Shown here: one piece after another, positions 7,823 through 16,402 of the stretch
Layout: each line of letters begins with the position of its first letter
Numbering within the stretch: position 1 is the stretch's first letter
Source of the DNA: an uncultured Bacteroidales bacterium
GTDB taxonomy: Bacteria; Bacteroidota; Bacteroidia; Bacteroidales; WCHB1-69
NCBI GenBank assembly: GCA_905233625.1
Contig: CAJOFJ010000019.1
Coordinates: 1 to 64,000, forward strand
Direction: 5' to 3'
Length of the DNA: 64,000 nucleotides
Position numbers and translations under genes: made by a program
The notes under the pieces: generated by a model
The model's input: only the letters and a program-made list of their open reading frames with translations
Told to the model about the DNA's origin: nothing
The model's database searches: none

Positions 7823-7825
7823 CAT

Positions 7826-9292
7826 TTATATCTCAACATAAATCGGCTCTTTATCTTCACATGCAGACTTGATTCCAAACAATACCTCATTATTTAGAAC
7901 TTTCCCCGAAAAATCTGCTGCTTTCAATAAAAGAATTGAACATAACTTATGTAGCCTTAAACTAACAGCAAACATTTCATCTTGCTGCGCTTGTATGGGC
8001 TTTTTCTCACTGCTTAAAGTACCATGGAAAGTCGAATTTCGCATATTTATAGCTTTCTTATCTGCTTTTGTCAACACATATCCATATTTAGAAAAACATG
8101 CCTCCAATTTGTTGCTATTGGGTGCACTGTTGAGATTGTTTGATATTCGCTTTGTGAAAATACGTTTTGCTTCTTCATCGAGCCTCTCTATGCCATCAAG
8201 TGCTTTCAACAAAACTGGAACAATTTCTTGATTATAACGGTCTTGTGGTACAGTTGGTGGCAAGTCTTCTTCATTCTTTAACAGCGTAGTCGTAATGGTT
8301 TCCAGCGTCACATGAAAGAATGGTTTCTGATACATAATATTCATCAAACTGCCATCTATCAACATACTGGTAGCAAGCAGTATATCATTTGATTTATAAC
8401 ACAGTTGAGCCAGTTTACTAAATGCGTCAATAGTAACTATTGACTCATCTTCATAATACCACTTCACCCCTTCACCAGGGTTGTTTTCAATCGATTCTAA
8501 GGCATATTGTTGATAATCATACTGTCTTAACCATTCAACTATAAGATTCTTTTGTGGGTTTAATATTTTATAAGGACAATACTTTGTCTTCCTCAAAGAC
8601 ATAACTTCAACTCCAATAATCTGAGAGAAATCCGACACATTTCCAGCTACATGAAAGCAATAATCACCATACCGCTTCCCCAGCACAAGACCCAACGCAT
8701 TAGTCACAGACAATACACGACGATCCATCTCGTCATAAGTAATAGCTTCAGTGGATTCAACAATCATCCAATGATGGTTCTCAACATTACTGGAATAAAC
8801 ATTCACCTCATGTCCATCCAAATTTGCGACAATCAAATTACTAAAATGATGCGAACCATAATCATCAGCGTAGTTACGACCTTTTACTTTTAGAAACCAT
8901 TCATTATTATCAATTGGATAGATAAAACGCCAATAATAGTTGTGTCCTTCTGCAATAGTGCTTTGCGTAAGCTTGTAAAAACGAACATCAAAGTGTTGTA
9001 CCAAATGACCATCCATTATTATTGTACCCTCAAAGGAAGCACTATAAGAAGGGGTCTTATAGATTGCATTATCTGTTTTTAGTTCCAGTTCAGGAAGATT
9101 CTCCATACTGGAAGCTGAAGGAACTACATTAATTGTCGAATCAAACTCCAAGTCAATATGTTCTGGATTAACAATCAACTTGTTGGAAACTGGCACACCC
9201 TCAATTCCGCCCACATTGCAATTTTCCATGTGGAGGATGTCATTAATGGCTTTTATAGTAGGTTTAATTATAAATCTGGATAATTCTGTCAT
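7826..9292 (-). CDS. HEPN-motif protein (ApeA-like C-terminal domain), putative RNase effector
   Basis: This 488-residue protein ends in a helical domain carrying R418-N-S-T-F-H423. This is the Rx4H motif that forms the active site of HEPN-superfamily RNases, here preceded by KADKKAINM. The N-terminal 270 residues look beta-rich (VNVYSSNVENHHWMIVES, KVKGRNYADDYGSHH) and may be a sensor. The arrangement, a beta-rich sensor then a HEPN domain, is that of ApeA-type anti-phage proteins, although overall similarity was not computed. It is the last gene of a four-gene operon and its start overlaps the preceding gene by 4 bp (ATGA). Its likely role is RNA cleavage after a trigger. Confidence 0.7.
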   Translation of the reverse strand: MTELSRFIIKPTIKAINDILHMENCNVGGIEGVPVSNKLIVNPEHIDLEFDSTINVVPSASSMENLPELELKTDNAIYKTPSYSASFEGTIIMDGHLVQHFDVRFYKLTQSTIAEGHNYYWRFIYPIDNNEWFLKVKGRNYADDYGSHHFSNLIVANLDGHEVNVYSSNVENHHWMIVESTEAITYDEMDRRVLSVTNALGLVLGKRYGDYCFHVAGNVSDFSQIIGVEVMSLRKTKYCPYKILNPQKNLIVEWLRQYDYQQYALESIENNPGEGVKWYYEDESIVTIDAFSKLAQLCYKSNDILLATSMLIDGSLMNIMYQKPFFHVTLETITTTLLKNEEDLPPTVPQDRYNQEIVPVLLKALDGIERLDEEAKRIFTKRISNNLNSAPNSNKLEACFSKYGYVLTKADKKAINMRNSTFHGTLSSEKKPIQAQQDEMFAVSLRLHKLCSILLLKAADFSGKVLNNEVLFGIKSACEDKEPIYVEI

Positions 9293-10518
9293 TTTGAGTC
9301 ATTTTCTTGCAATCTAAAAAACTCATCCACCAGATCACTCTTTGTAAAATACGCCATTAAAACTTTATACAGCACATTTTCGCTGGTTTCAGTTGTATAT
9401 GGTATTTTAGCATTATCAATCTTAAATGTTTTATAGCGAGTTCTTGCCTCGCCCTTGCTTTTAAGGCTGTTCCTTTTTGCCTCTATTCCGTTTTCGCTAT
9501 AAAATACATATTCATGGTCAATATGTGTGATATACTCTTTGCCACCAGCTTCAATATATTGCAAATGAACCACTTGCGTTACAAAATTATCCTGATCATG
9601 AGGCCCGTCCTCGAGAACTTCTTCAAACGTAATGCCTTTTTCATCTTGCTGGACTATCAGCCAGTCATTCACCCAATCTCTGTCATAATATTTGCTTATT
9701 CTGTCAATAGTAGTCAGTGAACCACTATAACTCACTCCAAAATCTTTTTCCTCAAACACACAACCTATTTCTGTGATTCCGTCTCCACAAATATTGTAAT
9801 CAGGTCTAATTGAAAGTTCAAACACATTTTCTTTTCGCCATCTGGCTATTAACATCAACAAATCCGATGGGATGTGACGTAAAAGCACGTGGGTGTTTAG
9901 TTGTGGTATATAAACCCTTGGAGGCATACAGTCTTTTAACTCCCAATCACTATCCAATTGCAACAGATGATAATGATCGTCTATGTGCCCTTCTACCTCT
10001 TTTGAATTAAGATAAGTTTCAAGTGGACACCCTTTATAATAATCCAAGAACTTACCGTATTGGCATTTCTTATAGTATTCAAAAAGATTTGAGAGTAGCA
10101 CCCATTTCCAATCTTTTAAATACGGTAAAAAATCGCAAAGTGAACGACAATTATTTTCCACATACCAATCCCAATCCAAAACAGAAAGATATTCCTTCGT
10201 TTTGACTATGGAGTTTTCACAATAGGCAAACTCATAATCATTCTCTGCCATCAATTGCTCCCTTGTCCGTTTGCTTATTTCCTCTTTTTTCTCCCTTCTT
10301 ACTTGTTCAAGGACAAATTCTCTAAACGATTTATCATTCACTAATAAAGAGATTTGTTCAATAATCTCGTCTTTCTGGGCTGTTTCATTGAATATCTTTA
10401 TGAAATCGAAATCGTTTTTTTGTCCAGCCCTTTGATAGATGGCTGTTTCGTGATCGAAATAACGTTTTCGACATTCTTCAAAAAATGTGACGATGGTTTT
10501 ACCGAGCAACTCTTCCAT
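9289..10518 (-). CDS. Unknown protein, third gene of the HEPN operon
   Basis: This 409-residue protein is soluble, acidic and rich in aromatic residues, with no signal peptide and no membrane segment. The N-terminal 120 residues are charged and helical (REFVLEQVRREKKEEISKRT). The middle has a Trp/Tyr/Cys-rich stretch (VLDWDWYVENNCRSLCDFLP, then LKDWKWVLLSNLFEYYKKCQ). I do not recognise a family. Its start overlaps the upstream stop by one base (TAATG) and its own stop overlaps the HEPN start by 4 bp, so the three large proteins are translationally coupled and probably act in one complex or pathway. Confidence 0.8.
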   Translation of the reverse strand: MEELLGKTIVTFFEECRKRYFDHETAIYQRAGQKNDFDFIKIFNETAQKDEIIEQISLLVNDKSFREFVLEQVRREKKEEISKRTREQLMAENDYEFAYCENSIVKTKEYLSVLDWDWYVENNCRSLCDFLPYLKDWKWVLLSNLFEYYKKCQYGKFLDYYKGCPLETYLNSKEVEGHIDDHYHLLQLDSDWELKDCMPPRVYIPQLNTHVLLRHIPSDLLMLIARWRKENVFELSIRPDYNICGDGITEIGCVFEEKDFGVSYSGSLTTIDRISKYYDRDWVNDWLIVQQDEKGITFEEVLEDGPHDQDNFVTQVVHLQYIEAGGKEYITHIDHEYVFYSENGIEAKRNSLKSKGEARTRYKTFKIDNAKIPYTTETSENVLYKVLMAYFTKSDLVDEFFRLQENDSK

Positions 10519-12800
10519 TACTTATCCGATTGATGGTTAACAAAAGGCTTTATCGTTTCCACATCGTCAGTTTTCCCTTCGTCCGTCGTCTTATAGTGAA
10601 CCTTCAAACATATCATATCATATTGTTCCTTAAAGAACAGCTTAGGTGCCCACAAAGCATGGAAAACGGAATACATATTTTTCTCGTCACCCAATTTCTT
10701 CAGGTATTCTTCTGTAATGGTATCTTCGTGTCCTTCCACTTTCTGAACCGACATCCATAACCCATATTCATTGAATTTATCAAGCTCCATTGATACCTTC
10801 TGTTCTTCACTAGGTTCTTGGAACTCAATGTAAGGTCTGTCTTCCTTTAGTGTTATATATATGCGCCTGGAGAAATATTGCGACGGGCAGTCCAACAGCA
10901 TGATTTTCATTCCCCGGTAGCTATATATGCGGTCTTGTTCTTTTTTCAGTTCTCCAACCCTGTCCATATAATAATCCAAGGAGATACCAAAAGCGATTGC
11001 ATAGTGCCTTCCGTTAACCTGTAGTTTGTCAAATGCATCAAAAAGAAGCCCTGAATCAATTGTGTAATCAGCTTGCATACGTTCTTGGAAGAATGAACTT
11101 GCAAAAAGATGACTAAACGTGTGCCACATACTGCCAAACTCACATTCTTCAATTCCAACATGACTTATATCAGGATTGTCTTGGAAGGCAGTACTGGGAT
11201 ACAATTGGCTAATTGATGAATCAAGATTATAGCATGTATTCCTATCAAACCTTTTACCCCATATATCACCGAAGGGTGACATTGCCATCAACAAACGACC
11301 ACTTACCTCATTTTCAAGCTTTTTAATCTTATCTGGATTATTATGTTGGTGCTGTTTGAGGTATTTGATTTTTTCGTCGATACTGCTTTGTATGCCTTTT
11401 AATATTTGTTCTGGCGATTGTATCACTTCATTTTCAAGGTTATTGGCCGGATCAAGAATCTCATCCATATCGTTTATTCGTATGGAAGCCAATGCTTCTT
11501 TGTTATTATTTATCCTTTCTATCCAATACTTCAACACGTCTAAATCCCTTTTATACTTGGCCAATTTTGCCTGGTTATCAGGCAATCCCATTGTGCGGAA
11601 AACAAAATCTCTTCCATAAGGGTAATCAATAACATACAATCGATAGAACAATAATGCCAAGTAAGAATTGGCAGCTCCTATTATCTTACCACCCGTTATG
11701 CCATGCATATTAGGCATTGGGTATCGTTCTTCATAATAAGTCACCTCCCATAGCCTGTCCTCATTCAAATAACCAAACAAATGGAGAATATGTGCTAAAT
11801 CGGACGGAACCAATGGATATTTGGGAGGCTGCGACTGGGTATAGAACAGCATTTGCTCAAGAAGACCATATTTACCCTGTTGAAGCAGCATAGCACACAG
11901 CATCACATGAAACTCTTCGAACTTTATGCGTTGTTTGTGTCTATCTTCAACTTGCTCTTCCGTGTAATGCTCGTTTGTTTCCTCATCAATTTCAAACTCT
12001 GAAATTTCATTCATGAAGAATTCAAACTTCTGTGAGGCTGATTTCCAGTAGGCCATTATCCACTCGTCTCTGTTGTAATACAATTGCAGACGAAGATTTC
12101 TCCAAAGTATTCTATATGTTTTGTCGGTTACTATGCTTTTGTATAAAATCAATGATGTAAGCAACGAATTCCCATTATTCACAGATATAGGCTTACGTTC
12201 CCCTTTGCAAAGGTTCTCGTTAATTCTTGTTACAGCATCATAGAAATAATCATCCAATTCAAGCGGTCTCCCCTTGCATAAGATTAGTTTTTTTGATACA
12301 TAATCATACCAGCGTTCATATACAGATTGAACTAAGTTCTCATCTGCCGAAGCAAGAAGCACTGATGTTAAGTCTGACCATTGGGTGAAATATTCTGCCT
12401 CTTTTTCTGTCTTTCCTGCTTTTGCTGAAGCATCGTAGTCGTCCAGAATACGAGTTTGCAGTTTGCCCGCATCATAATAAGTCAAGATCATATTGAAAAG
12501 ACGGAAGGCAAAATAGATCAACACTACTGCTGCCAAACATTGTACAGCAATCAGGTAACGTGCATGCTGACACCCATCCATCAAAAAAGGAAACAAAACT
12601 GCTAACACCAAATTGAGTATCAGCAAAACTTTGAAACCCTTAAAAGCTTTCTCCTCTAAAAAGCGTGCTGTTAATTTTGTGGAGTGATACTTAACATCAA
12701 TCTTTTCAATGCAGCCCAATATCAATGGATATGACAGACCAAATAGAGCAGATAATATCGATAAAACTCCGCTGTATGTGTAATTGAGAAAGTCAAACAT
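10518..12800 (-). CDS. Large membrane-anchored unknown protein, second gene of the HEPN operon
   Basis: This 760-residue protein has three hydrophobic segments at the N-terminus (about 10-30, 55-75 and 83-106). About 650 soluble residues follow, mostly helical and charged, with a lysine-rich coiled stretch (SSIDEKIKYLKQHQHNNPDK) in the middle. There is no Walker motif, nuclease triad or other signature I can name. It would sit in the inner membrane with a large cytoplasmic body. It lies 24 bp after the small coiled-coil membrane protein and is coupled to the next gene by a TAATG overlap. A membrane scaffold or sensor for the downstream HEPN protein is a reasonable inference. Confidence 0.8.
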   Translation of the reverse strand: MFDFLNYTYSGVLSILSALFGLSYPLILGCIEKIDVKYHSTKLTARFLEEKAFKGFKVLLILNLVLAVLFPFLMDGCQHARYLIAVQCLAAVVLIYFAFRLFNMILTYYDAGKLQTRILDDYDASAKAGKTEKEAEYFTQWSDLTSVLLASADENLVQSVYERWYDYVSKKLILCKGRPLELDDYFYDAVTRINENLCKGERKPISVNNGNSLLTSLILYKSIVTDKTYRILWRNLRLQLYYNRDEWIMAYWKSASQKFEFFMNEISEFEIDEETNEHYTEEQVEDRHKQRIKFEEFHVMLCAMLLQQGKYGLLEQMLFYTQSQPPKYPLVPSDLAHILHLFGYLNEDRLWEVTYYEERYPMPNMHGITGGKIIGAANSYLALLFYRLYVIDYPYGRDFVFRTMGLPDNQAKLAKYKRDLDVLKYWIERINNNKEALASIRINDMDEILDPANNLENEVIQSPEQILKGIQSSIDEKIKYLKQHQHNNPDKIKKLENEVSGRLLMAMSPFGDIWGKRFDRNTCYNLDSSISQLYPSTAFQDNPDISHVGIEECEFGSMWHTFSHLFASSFFQERMQADYTIDSGLLFDAFDKLQVNGRHYAIAFGISLDYYMDRVGELKKEQDRIYSYRGMKIMLLDCPSQYFSRRIYITLKEDRPYIEFQEPSEEQKVSMELDKFNEYGLWMSVQKVEGHEDTITEEYLKKLGDEKNMYSVFHALWAPKLFFKEQYDMICLKVHYKTTDEGKTDDVETIKPFVNHQSDK

Positions 12801-12824
12801 GGTTCACTTCTTTAAGTTTAGTTT

Positions 12825-13124
12825 TTATCGCCCAACATTTCCACTTTGGTCAAGAAAACAATTGATAAAATCAACATCTCGTTTCATCATATCATTATGC
12901 TCATGTTGAACACGTCGAATGGAGTCCAATTGATCTGATACATTATTCAATATTGCCGTCAAACTGTCAGCTTGTGTGCGTGCAGTTGAATCCAGACTGG
13001 CCTTTTGCCTAACCTCTTGTTTTCTCGCTTTGTTAAATCGAATGTCATTTCTGATAGCAAGAAATACTATGGCTGCACCCAAAATGCCCAAAGCTAAGAT
13101 AACAATTTTATTTGCATTCTTCAT
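12825..13124 (-). CDS. Small single-pass membrane protein with coiled coil, first gene of the HEPN operon
   Basis: This 99-residue protein has one transmembrane helix (about 6-25, IVILALGILGAAIVFLAI). A basic segment (RFNKARKQEVRQK) follows, then a heptad-like coiled coil (ADSLTAILNNVSDQLDSIRR) and a short tail. I start at the ATG at 13124 rather than the TTG one codon before. The layout resembles oligomerising membrane adaptors, with a faint similarity of architecture to Rz-type spanins, but no family is recognised. It precedes the 760-residue membrane protein by 24 bp. No clear TAnnTTTG box is seen upstream. Confidence 0.75.
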   Translation of the reverse strand: MKNANKIVILALGILGAAIVFLAIRNDIRFNKARKQEVRQKASLDSTARTQADSLTAILNNVSDQLDSIRRVQHEHNDMMKRDVDFINCFLDQSGNVGR

Positions 13125-13257
13125 CAATTATCCTCTTTTAATACAAAACCCTTCCTACATTAGAAAATCATCTCCTCCACGACCAAAACAAATAGCTACA
13201 AACCACCCTCCTCCCCCACATACTTTCAAACCCTTCATAATTATCAACTGTCAATTA

Positions 13258-13659
13258 TCAATTGTCAACTATCAAAATCCCCTCCACCTCATGCTCCACA
13301 AACGGCCCTTCCTTGCACTCGAAGATGACGGAACCCGGCTCCAGGGCTTCTACGGTGTGCAAGACATTCTTTCCTACATTCACGCCGTAGCGGCCTTCCG
13401 ATGGGTTGAGGACCATGTCGTCGATAATGGTGCCGTCGTCGTTGTAGGTGATGACACGTATCCTACCACGCAACACAACAAATGTCTCCTCTTTCTCCGG
13501 ATGGCGATGAATGGGGATGTTGGCACCCGGTTCCACGGCATTCAGAAAACGGTGGCACTTCTCATCCAGACTCTGATGAAAGTTCAGATTCATCCGCAGC
13601 CGGGGCGATGCTTGGGCCCGGGCAGTCAAACAGTCAAGTATCTCATTGTCTATAACCAT
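13258..13659 (-). CDS. WbuC-family cupin protein
   Basis: This 133-residue single-domain cupin has the metal-binding words IPIHRHPEKEETFVVLRG (two His and Glu of cupin motif 1) and NVLHTVEALEPGSVIFE (motif 2). The start, MVIDNEILDCLTARAQASPR, and the ending EHEVEGILIVDN fit WbuC-type cupins, which are often linked to surface polysaccharide loci. The reaction is not established. It is a single gene with a TATTTTTG box 71 bp upstream at 13730-13737. It lies inside the accessory island, between the HEPN operon and an ATPase remnant. Confidence 0.88.
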   Translation of the reverse strand: MVIDNEILDCLTARAQASPRLRMNLNFHQSLDEKCHRFLNAVEPGANIPIHRHPEKEETFVVLRGRIRVITYNDDGTIIDDMVLNPSEGRYGVNVGKNVLHTVEALEPGSVIFECKEGPFVEHEVEGILIVDN

Positions 13660-13729
13660 ACTGCTTTCTCCTGATCTGAAAATGTGTCACCCCCTCCGTC
13701 TTCCCCCTTATTTTGTGTCATACAATTGG

Positions 13730-13737
13730 CAAAAATA
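13730..13737 (-). promoter_or_regulatory. -7 box for the cupin gene
   Basis: The minus strand reads TATTTTTG, matching TAnnTTTG, 71 bp before the ATG at 13659. Confidence 0.45.
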
Positions 13738-13849
13738 AAAATTTTTCTTCTTCTGTCACTATGCTCCCTAAAACTTTTTGTCCTCCTTGAGATAAATATT
13801 CACCATACATCTTCCGTCTGACATCCGCCCTCCCCTTTCGGTTAATCCC

Positions 13850-14219
13850 TTATGGCTTCAACAAATTGATCGGAGCCACATACACTCCGTCTTCACGCCT
13901 GTATGCACCACCAACAGCAGTCAGCACCAACAAGAACGATGGTGCCTTCTCATCGCTTTTCTCCACAATCTTGTCACGAAGCGTCTTCAGCGATTTTGCC
14001 CCGTCGTCAATCAAGTCGTCACCGCCAAGCTTAATCTCAATACCACCCCAACGTCCATCGTGCGCTCATTGCTCTGGCGTATATCCGATATGATGGTCGA
14101 TACCGCCGCCTCGCTCGAAATATTGCGGGCATAGCTCCTCAGAATCATCCTCATCACCTCGGGTTTCTTGTTGCGGAACCGCTCGTTCTCGCTATCCTCA
14201 AACACGAATAATCCGTTAT
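13850..14219 (-). pseudogene. Remnant of an AAA ATPase with DUF4143 domain, internally deleted and interrupted
   Basis: Two pieces of the same family are recognisable on the minus strand. The upstream piece (to about 14050) reads GLFVFEDSENERFRNKKPEV and MRMILRSYARNISSEAAVST, the middle of the family. The downstream piece (about 14045 to the stop at 13850) reads IEIKLGGDDLIDDGAKSL, then PSFLVLVTAVGGAYRREDGV, then YVAPINLLKP, the usual extreme C-terminus. The catalytic P-loop region and the segment between the pieces are missing, and the join shifts the frame. A MITE separates a further upstream codon run (KSWEFKITKNYYN, 14669-14705). The gene is dead. Such ATPases are variable accessory genes in Bacteroidales. 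Confidence 0.85.
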
Positions 14220-14659
14220 TAGTACTGTTGCGATAAATTTCTATAGGAATTAACCACTGGACAGGATATTACAGAAAGATGTAACCTCGGAGAGGTGTGA
14301 TGCAAGCAGTGCAATTAACACCACACAAGCCGTCAGGCGTAGTGTGGTGGATGAGACACTCACGCTATACAAGCATCTCGGAGAGATGCGACAAGCTATG
14401 CTGGATGGTAGAGAGATGTCGCATATCTCCGATATGCACCTGATGCATTGCCCCTATTGTCACCAAACTGCGCTTCGCTTGTATGGTGTTAATTGCGCCT
14501 GTCGGCACATCTCATGCCTTCGGCATGCCGTCATAGCCAATACAAAATATACTGTCATCATTGCACTTTCATTCAAATCAAAAAAACAAAAAAACCGCAC
14601 AAAAACATTTGAATCAACATGTTAAATATTGATGCTGAAAATTTATCGCAACAGTACTA
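14220..14659. mobile_element. 440-bp MITE with 21-bp perfect inverted repeats and 9-bp target duplication
   Basis: The left end TAGTACTGTTGCGATAAATTT (14220-14240) is the exact reverse complement of 14639-14659. It is flanked by ATCCGTTAT at 14211-14219 and again at 14660-14668, a perfect 9-bp target duplication. The interior holds no transposase. It is packed with hairpin words such as CTCGGAGAG, GAGAGATG, CACCACAC/GTGTGGTG and CATGCCTTCGGCATG. It inserted into an already decaying DUF4143-type ATPase gene. It is presumably mobilised by a transposase encoded elsewhere. Confidence 0.9.
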
Positions 14660-14731
14660 ATCCGTTATAATAGTTTTTCGTGATTTTAAACTCCCAAGAT
14701 TTTCAATTAGAAATTCCCAAGATTTTCAATT

Positions 14732-14834
14732 TACATCACATCTGCACCCTGATCTTCAGGAAGCCATGTCCAAGTCTGAAATGCATTTATTCCCCAAAAA
14801 ATACAGGTGTCACAGACCTGTCCCCCCGCCATTT
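14732..14834. repeat. Diverged direct repeat, right copy
   Basis: This aligns with 7719-7822 in the same orientation (TACATC.CATCTGCACC, TGCATTTATT, CCCCAAAAA, GACCTGTCCCC). Its end forms the palindrome ACAGGTGTCACAGACCTGT. Just upstream, CCCAAGATTTTCAATT occurs twice (14691-14731). Confidence 0.7.
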
Positions 14835-15138
14835 GAGCCCCTTCTCAGACATTCATGTGACACAGAAAAAGGCTAGACCCTTCATCGGAATCTGACCTTA
14901 AATTATAAGCTATAAACAGTAAGCGCTAAGCAACAGGTAGGCCGTAAGCCCCTAAGGCATCGCCGCAACTTGCGTCCAGCGTTTTGACGATTTGTGAGTG
15001 AGCTTTCCTGTATAACGGGAAAATTTCGGTTCGTTGTTGTGCAGGAAAGCAAACAAATTATCAAAACCTGACGGGAAAGTACATTTACCGATGTTTTTGT
15101 AATGCATAAAAACAACTTTTTGTTTAATAAAATTTTTA
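14835..15138. other. Gap without a recognisable gene
   Basis: The stretch contains short, poorly supported frames on the minus strand but none with a convincing start or family. I see no terminator. The only functional signal is the promoter of the ORF6N gene at its right end. Confidence 0.5.
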
Positions 15139-15146
15139 TATTTTTG
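15139..15146 (+). promoter_or_regulatory. -7 box for the ORF6N gene
   Basis: TATTTTTG in an AT-rich tract, 79 bp before the ATG at 15225. Confidence 0.5.
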
Positions 15147-15224
15147 CAAAATATAATTGAAAACAGTGATAAAACTAAAGTATGCCATCACAAATTGAGA
15201 TCGCATATTTAGAATCAACAACTT

Positions 15225-15854
15225 ATGAACGAAAATTTATCAATCACCAGCAACACCATTGAAAACCTAATCTTCGAAATCAGAGGTGTGAAAGTTATGT
15301 TAGACTACGATTTGGCCGCTATTTACGGTGTGGAAACCAGAACGTTAAATCAGGCTGTAAAGAGGAATATCGAAAGGTTTCCCGAAGATTTTATGTTCAT
15401 GCTTTCAGACAAAGAATGGAGAGATTTACATGCTAACTTGTTGACTACTAATATGACATCACAATTTGTGATATCATCCATCAACAAACGGAAGAAATCC
15501 ACCCCTCCTTACGCTTTCACAGAACATGGTGCGGTGATGCTCGCTTCGGTGCTTCGGAGTCCGAGTGCCATTCAAATGAGTGTGATGGTGACGAGGGCGT
15601 TTATTGCCATGCGGCAGGCTATAACTAATATGCTATCTTTTGATTTTAAAGTCGAGCATTTGTCCCATAAAGTTGACCAATTAAACGCCTATGTTGAAGA
15701 AATCCTGCATGACCAAAATGACATCAACGATATACAAGAACAGATTAACAATGAGGTGGCCATACAAATCGAAGTAATTAACGAGGCTCTTGACCAGTTA
15801 CGAGAAAAGAAAGCATCCCCACAAAATCCAATAGGGTTTAAACTTGGAAACTAA
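15225..15854 (+). CDS. ORF6N domain protein
   Basis: This 209-residue protein has the ORF6N DNA-binding domain in its first 95 residues. The diagnostic words are IENLIFEIRGVKVMLDYDLA, AIYGVETRTLNQAVKRN, RFPEDFMFMLSDKEW and, slightly later, PYAFTEHGAVMLASVL. The C-terminal part is a coiled coil (VDQLNAYVEEILHDQNDIND). ORF6N proteins are found in phage and, often in many copies, in Bacteroidales chromosomes, where they are presumed regulators of unknown target. It stands alone, between the island and an acetyltransferase. Confidence 0.92.
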   Translation: MNENLSITSNTIENLIFEIRGVKVMLDYDLAAIYGVETRTLNQAVKRNIERFPEDFMFMLSDKEWRDLHANLLTTNMTSQFVISSINKRKKSTPPYAFTEHGAVMLASVLRSPSAIQMSVMVTRAFIAMRQAITNMLSFDFKVEHLSHKVDQLNAYVEEILHDQNDINDIQEQINNEVAIQIEVINEALDQLREKKASPQNPIGFKLGN

Positions 15855-15869
15855 TACTGGAAATTTATG

Positions 15870-15877
15870 TACCTTTG
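15870..15877 (+). promoter_or_regulatory. -7 box for the acetyltransferase gene
   Basis: TACCTTTG, 37 bp before the ATG at 15915. Confidence 0.55.
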
Positions 15878-15914
15878 CAGCTGAAATTCAGCTTGTCACC
15901 TAAAAAAAAAGATC

Positions 15915-16397
15915 ATGCCCACATTCACCATCCGGGCGGCGAGGGAGAACGAGGCCGCCACTGTTCTGGAATATATCAAGAAACTGGCTAAGTATGAAAA
16001 ACTTGCCCATGAGGTGGAGGCCACCGAGGAAGGTCTCCACGAGGCTCTCTTCGTGCGCCACGAAGCGGAAGTAGTGTTTGGGGAGGAAGATGGCAAAATC
16101 GTCGGCTTCGCTCTCTTTTTCCATAATTTTTCCACTTTTGTGGGACGAAAAGGCCTTTATCTGGAAGATCTCTTCGTGCTGCCAGAGAAGCGAGGCCTCG
16201 GTTACGGAAAAGCCCTGCTGCAACATTTGGCCAAGCTGGCACTGGAGCGCCACTGCGGCCGCATGGAATGGGTTTGCCTCGACTGGAACCAGCCTTCCAT
16301 CGACTTCTACAAGAGCATCGGCGCCGTTCCCATGGAGGATTGGACTATCTATCGCCTCACCGAAGATAAACTGAAAGAGTTTGCAGGAATAGTTTAA
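15915..16397 (+). CDS. GNAT family N-acetyltransferase (diamine/thialysine acetyltransferase-like)
   Basis: This 160-residue GNAT enzyme transfers an acetyl group from acetyl-CoA to an amine. The first strand (TFTIRAARENEAATVLEYIK), the acetyl-CoA pyrophosphate loop (LPEKRGLGYGKALLQHLAKL) and the following MEWVCLDWNQPSIDFYKSIG match the SSAT-like branch, which includes spermidine/spermine and thialysine acetyltransferases. LYLEDLFVLPEKRG is typical of that branch. The exact substrate is not readable. The gene stands alone behind a TACCTTTG promoter and is followed by a GAGACG-type repeat. Confidence 0.88.
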   Translation: MPTFTIRAARENEAATVLEYIKKLAKYEKLAHEVEATEEGLHEALFVRHEAEVVFGEEDGKIVGFALFFHNFSTFVGRKGLYLEDLFVLPEKRGLGYGKALLQHLAKLALERHCGRMEWVCLDWNQPSIDFYKSIGAVPMEDWTIYRLTEDKLKEFAGIV

Positions 16398-16402
16398 CAC
16401 AG

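Larger units (their letters stand above)
7184..7825. other. Largely non-coding stretch with a few small elements
   Basis: No gene of normal size is found here. From 7184 to 7400 I see only AT-rich DNA with no clear promoter consensus. The supported elements are a short ORF with a strong ribosome binding site, an overlapping tRNA-like fold, a second tiny ORF, a terminator, and one copy of a diverged direct repeat. Each has its own entry. Confidence 0.6.

Noticed and set aside
14344-14625. 93-residue ORF on the plus strand inside the MITE
   Set aside because: It runs through hairpin repeats, has a composition unlike real genes and lies wholly within the mobile element.
14903-15221. Small genes on the minus strand before the ORF6N gene
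   Set aside because: No start signal, no family and unlike codon usage; they overlap the promoter region of the next gene.
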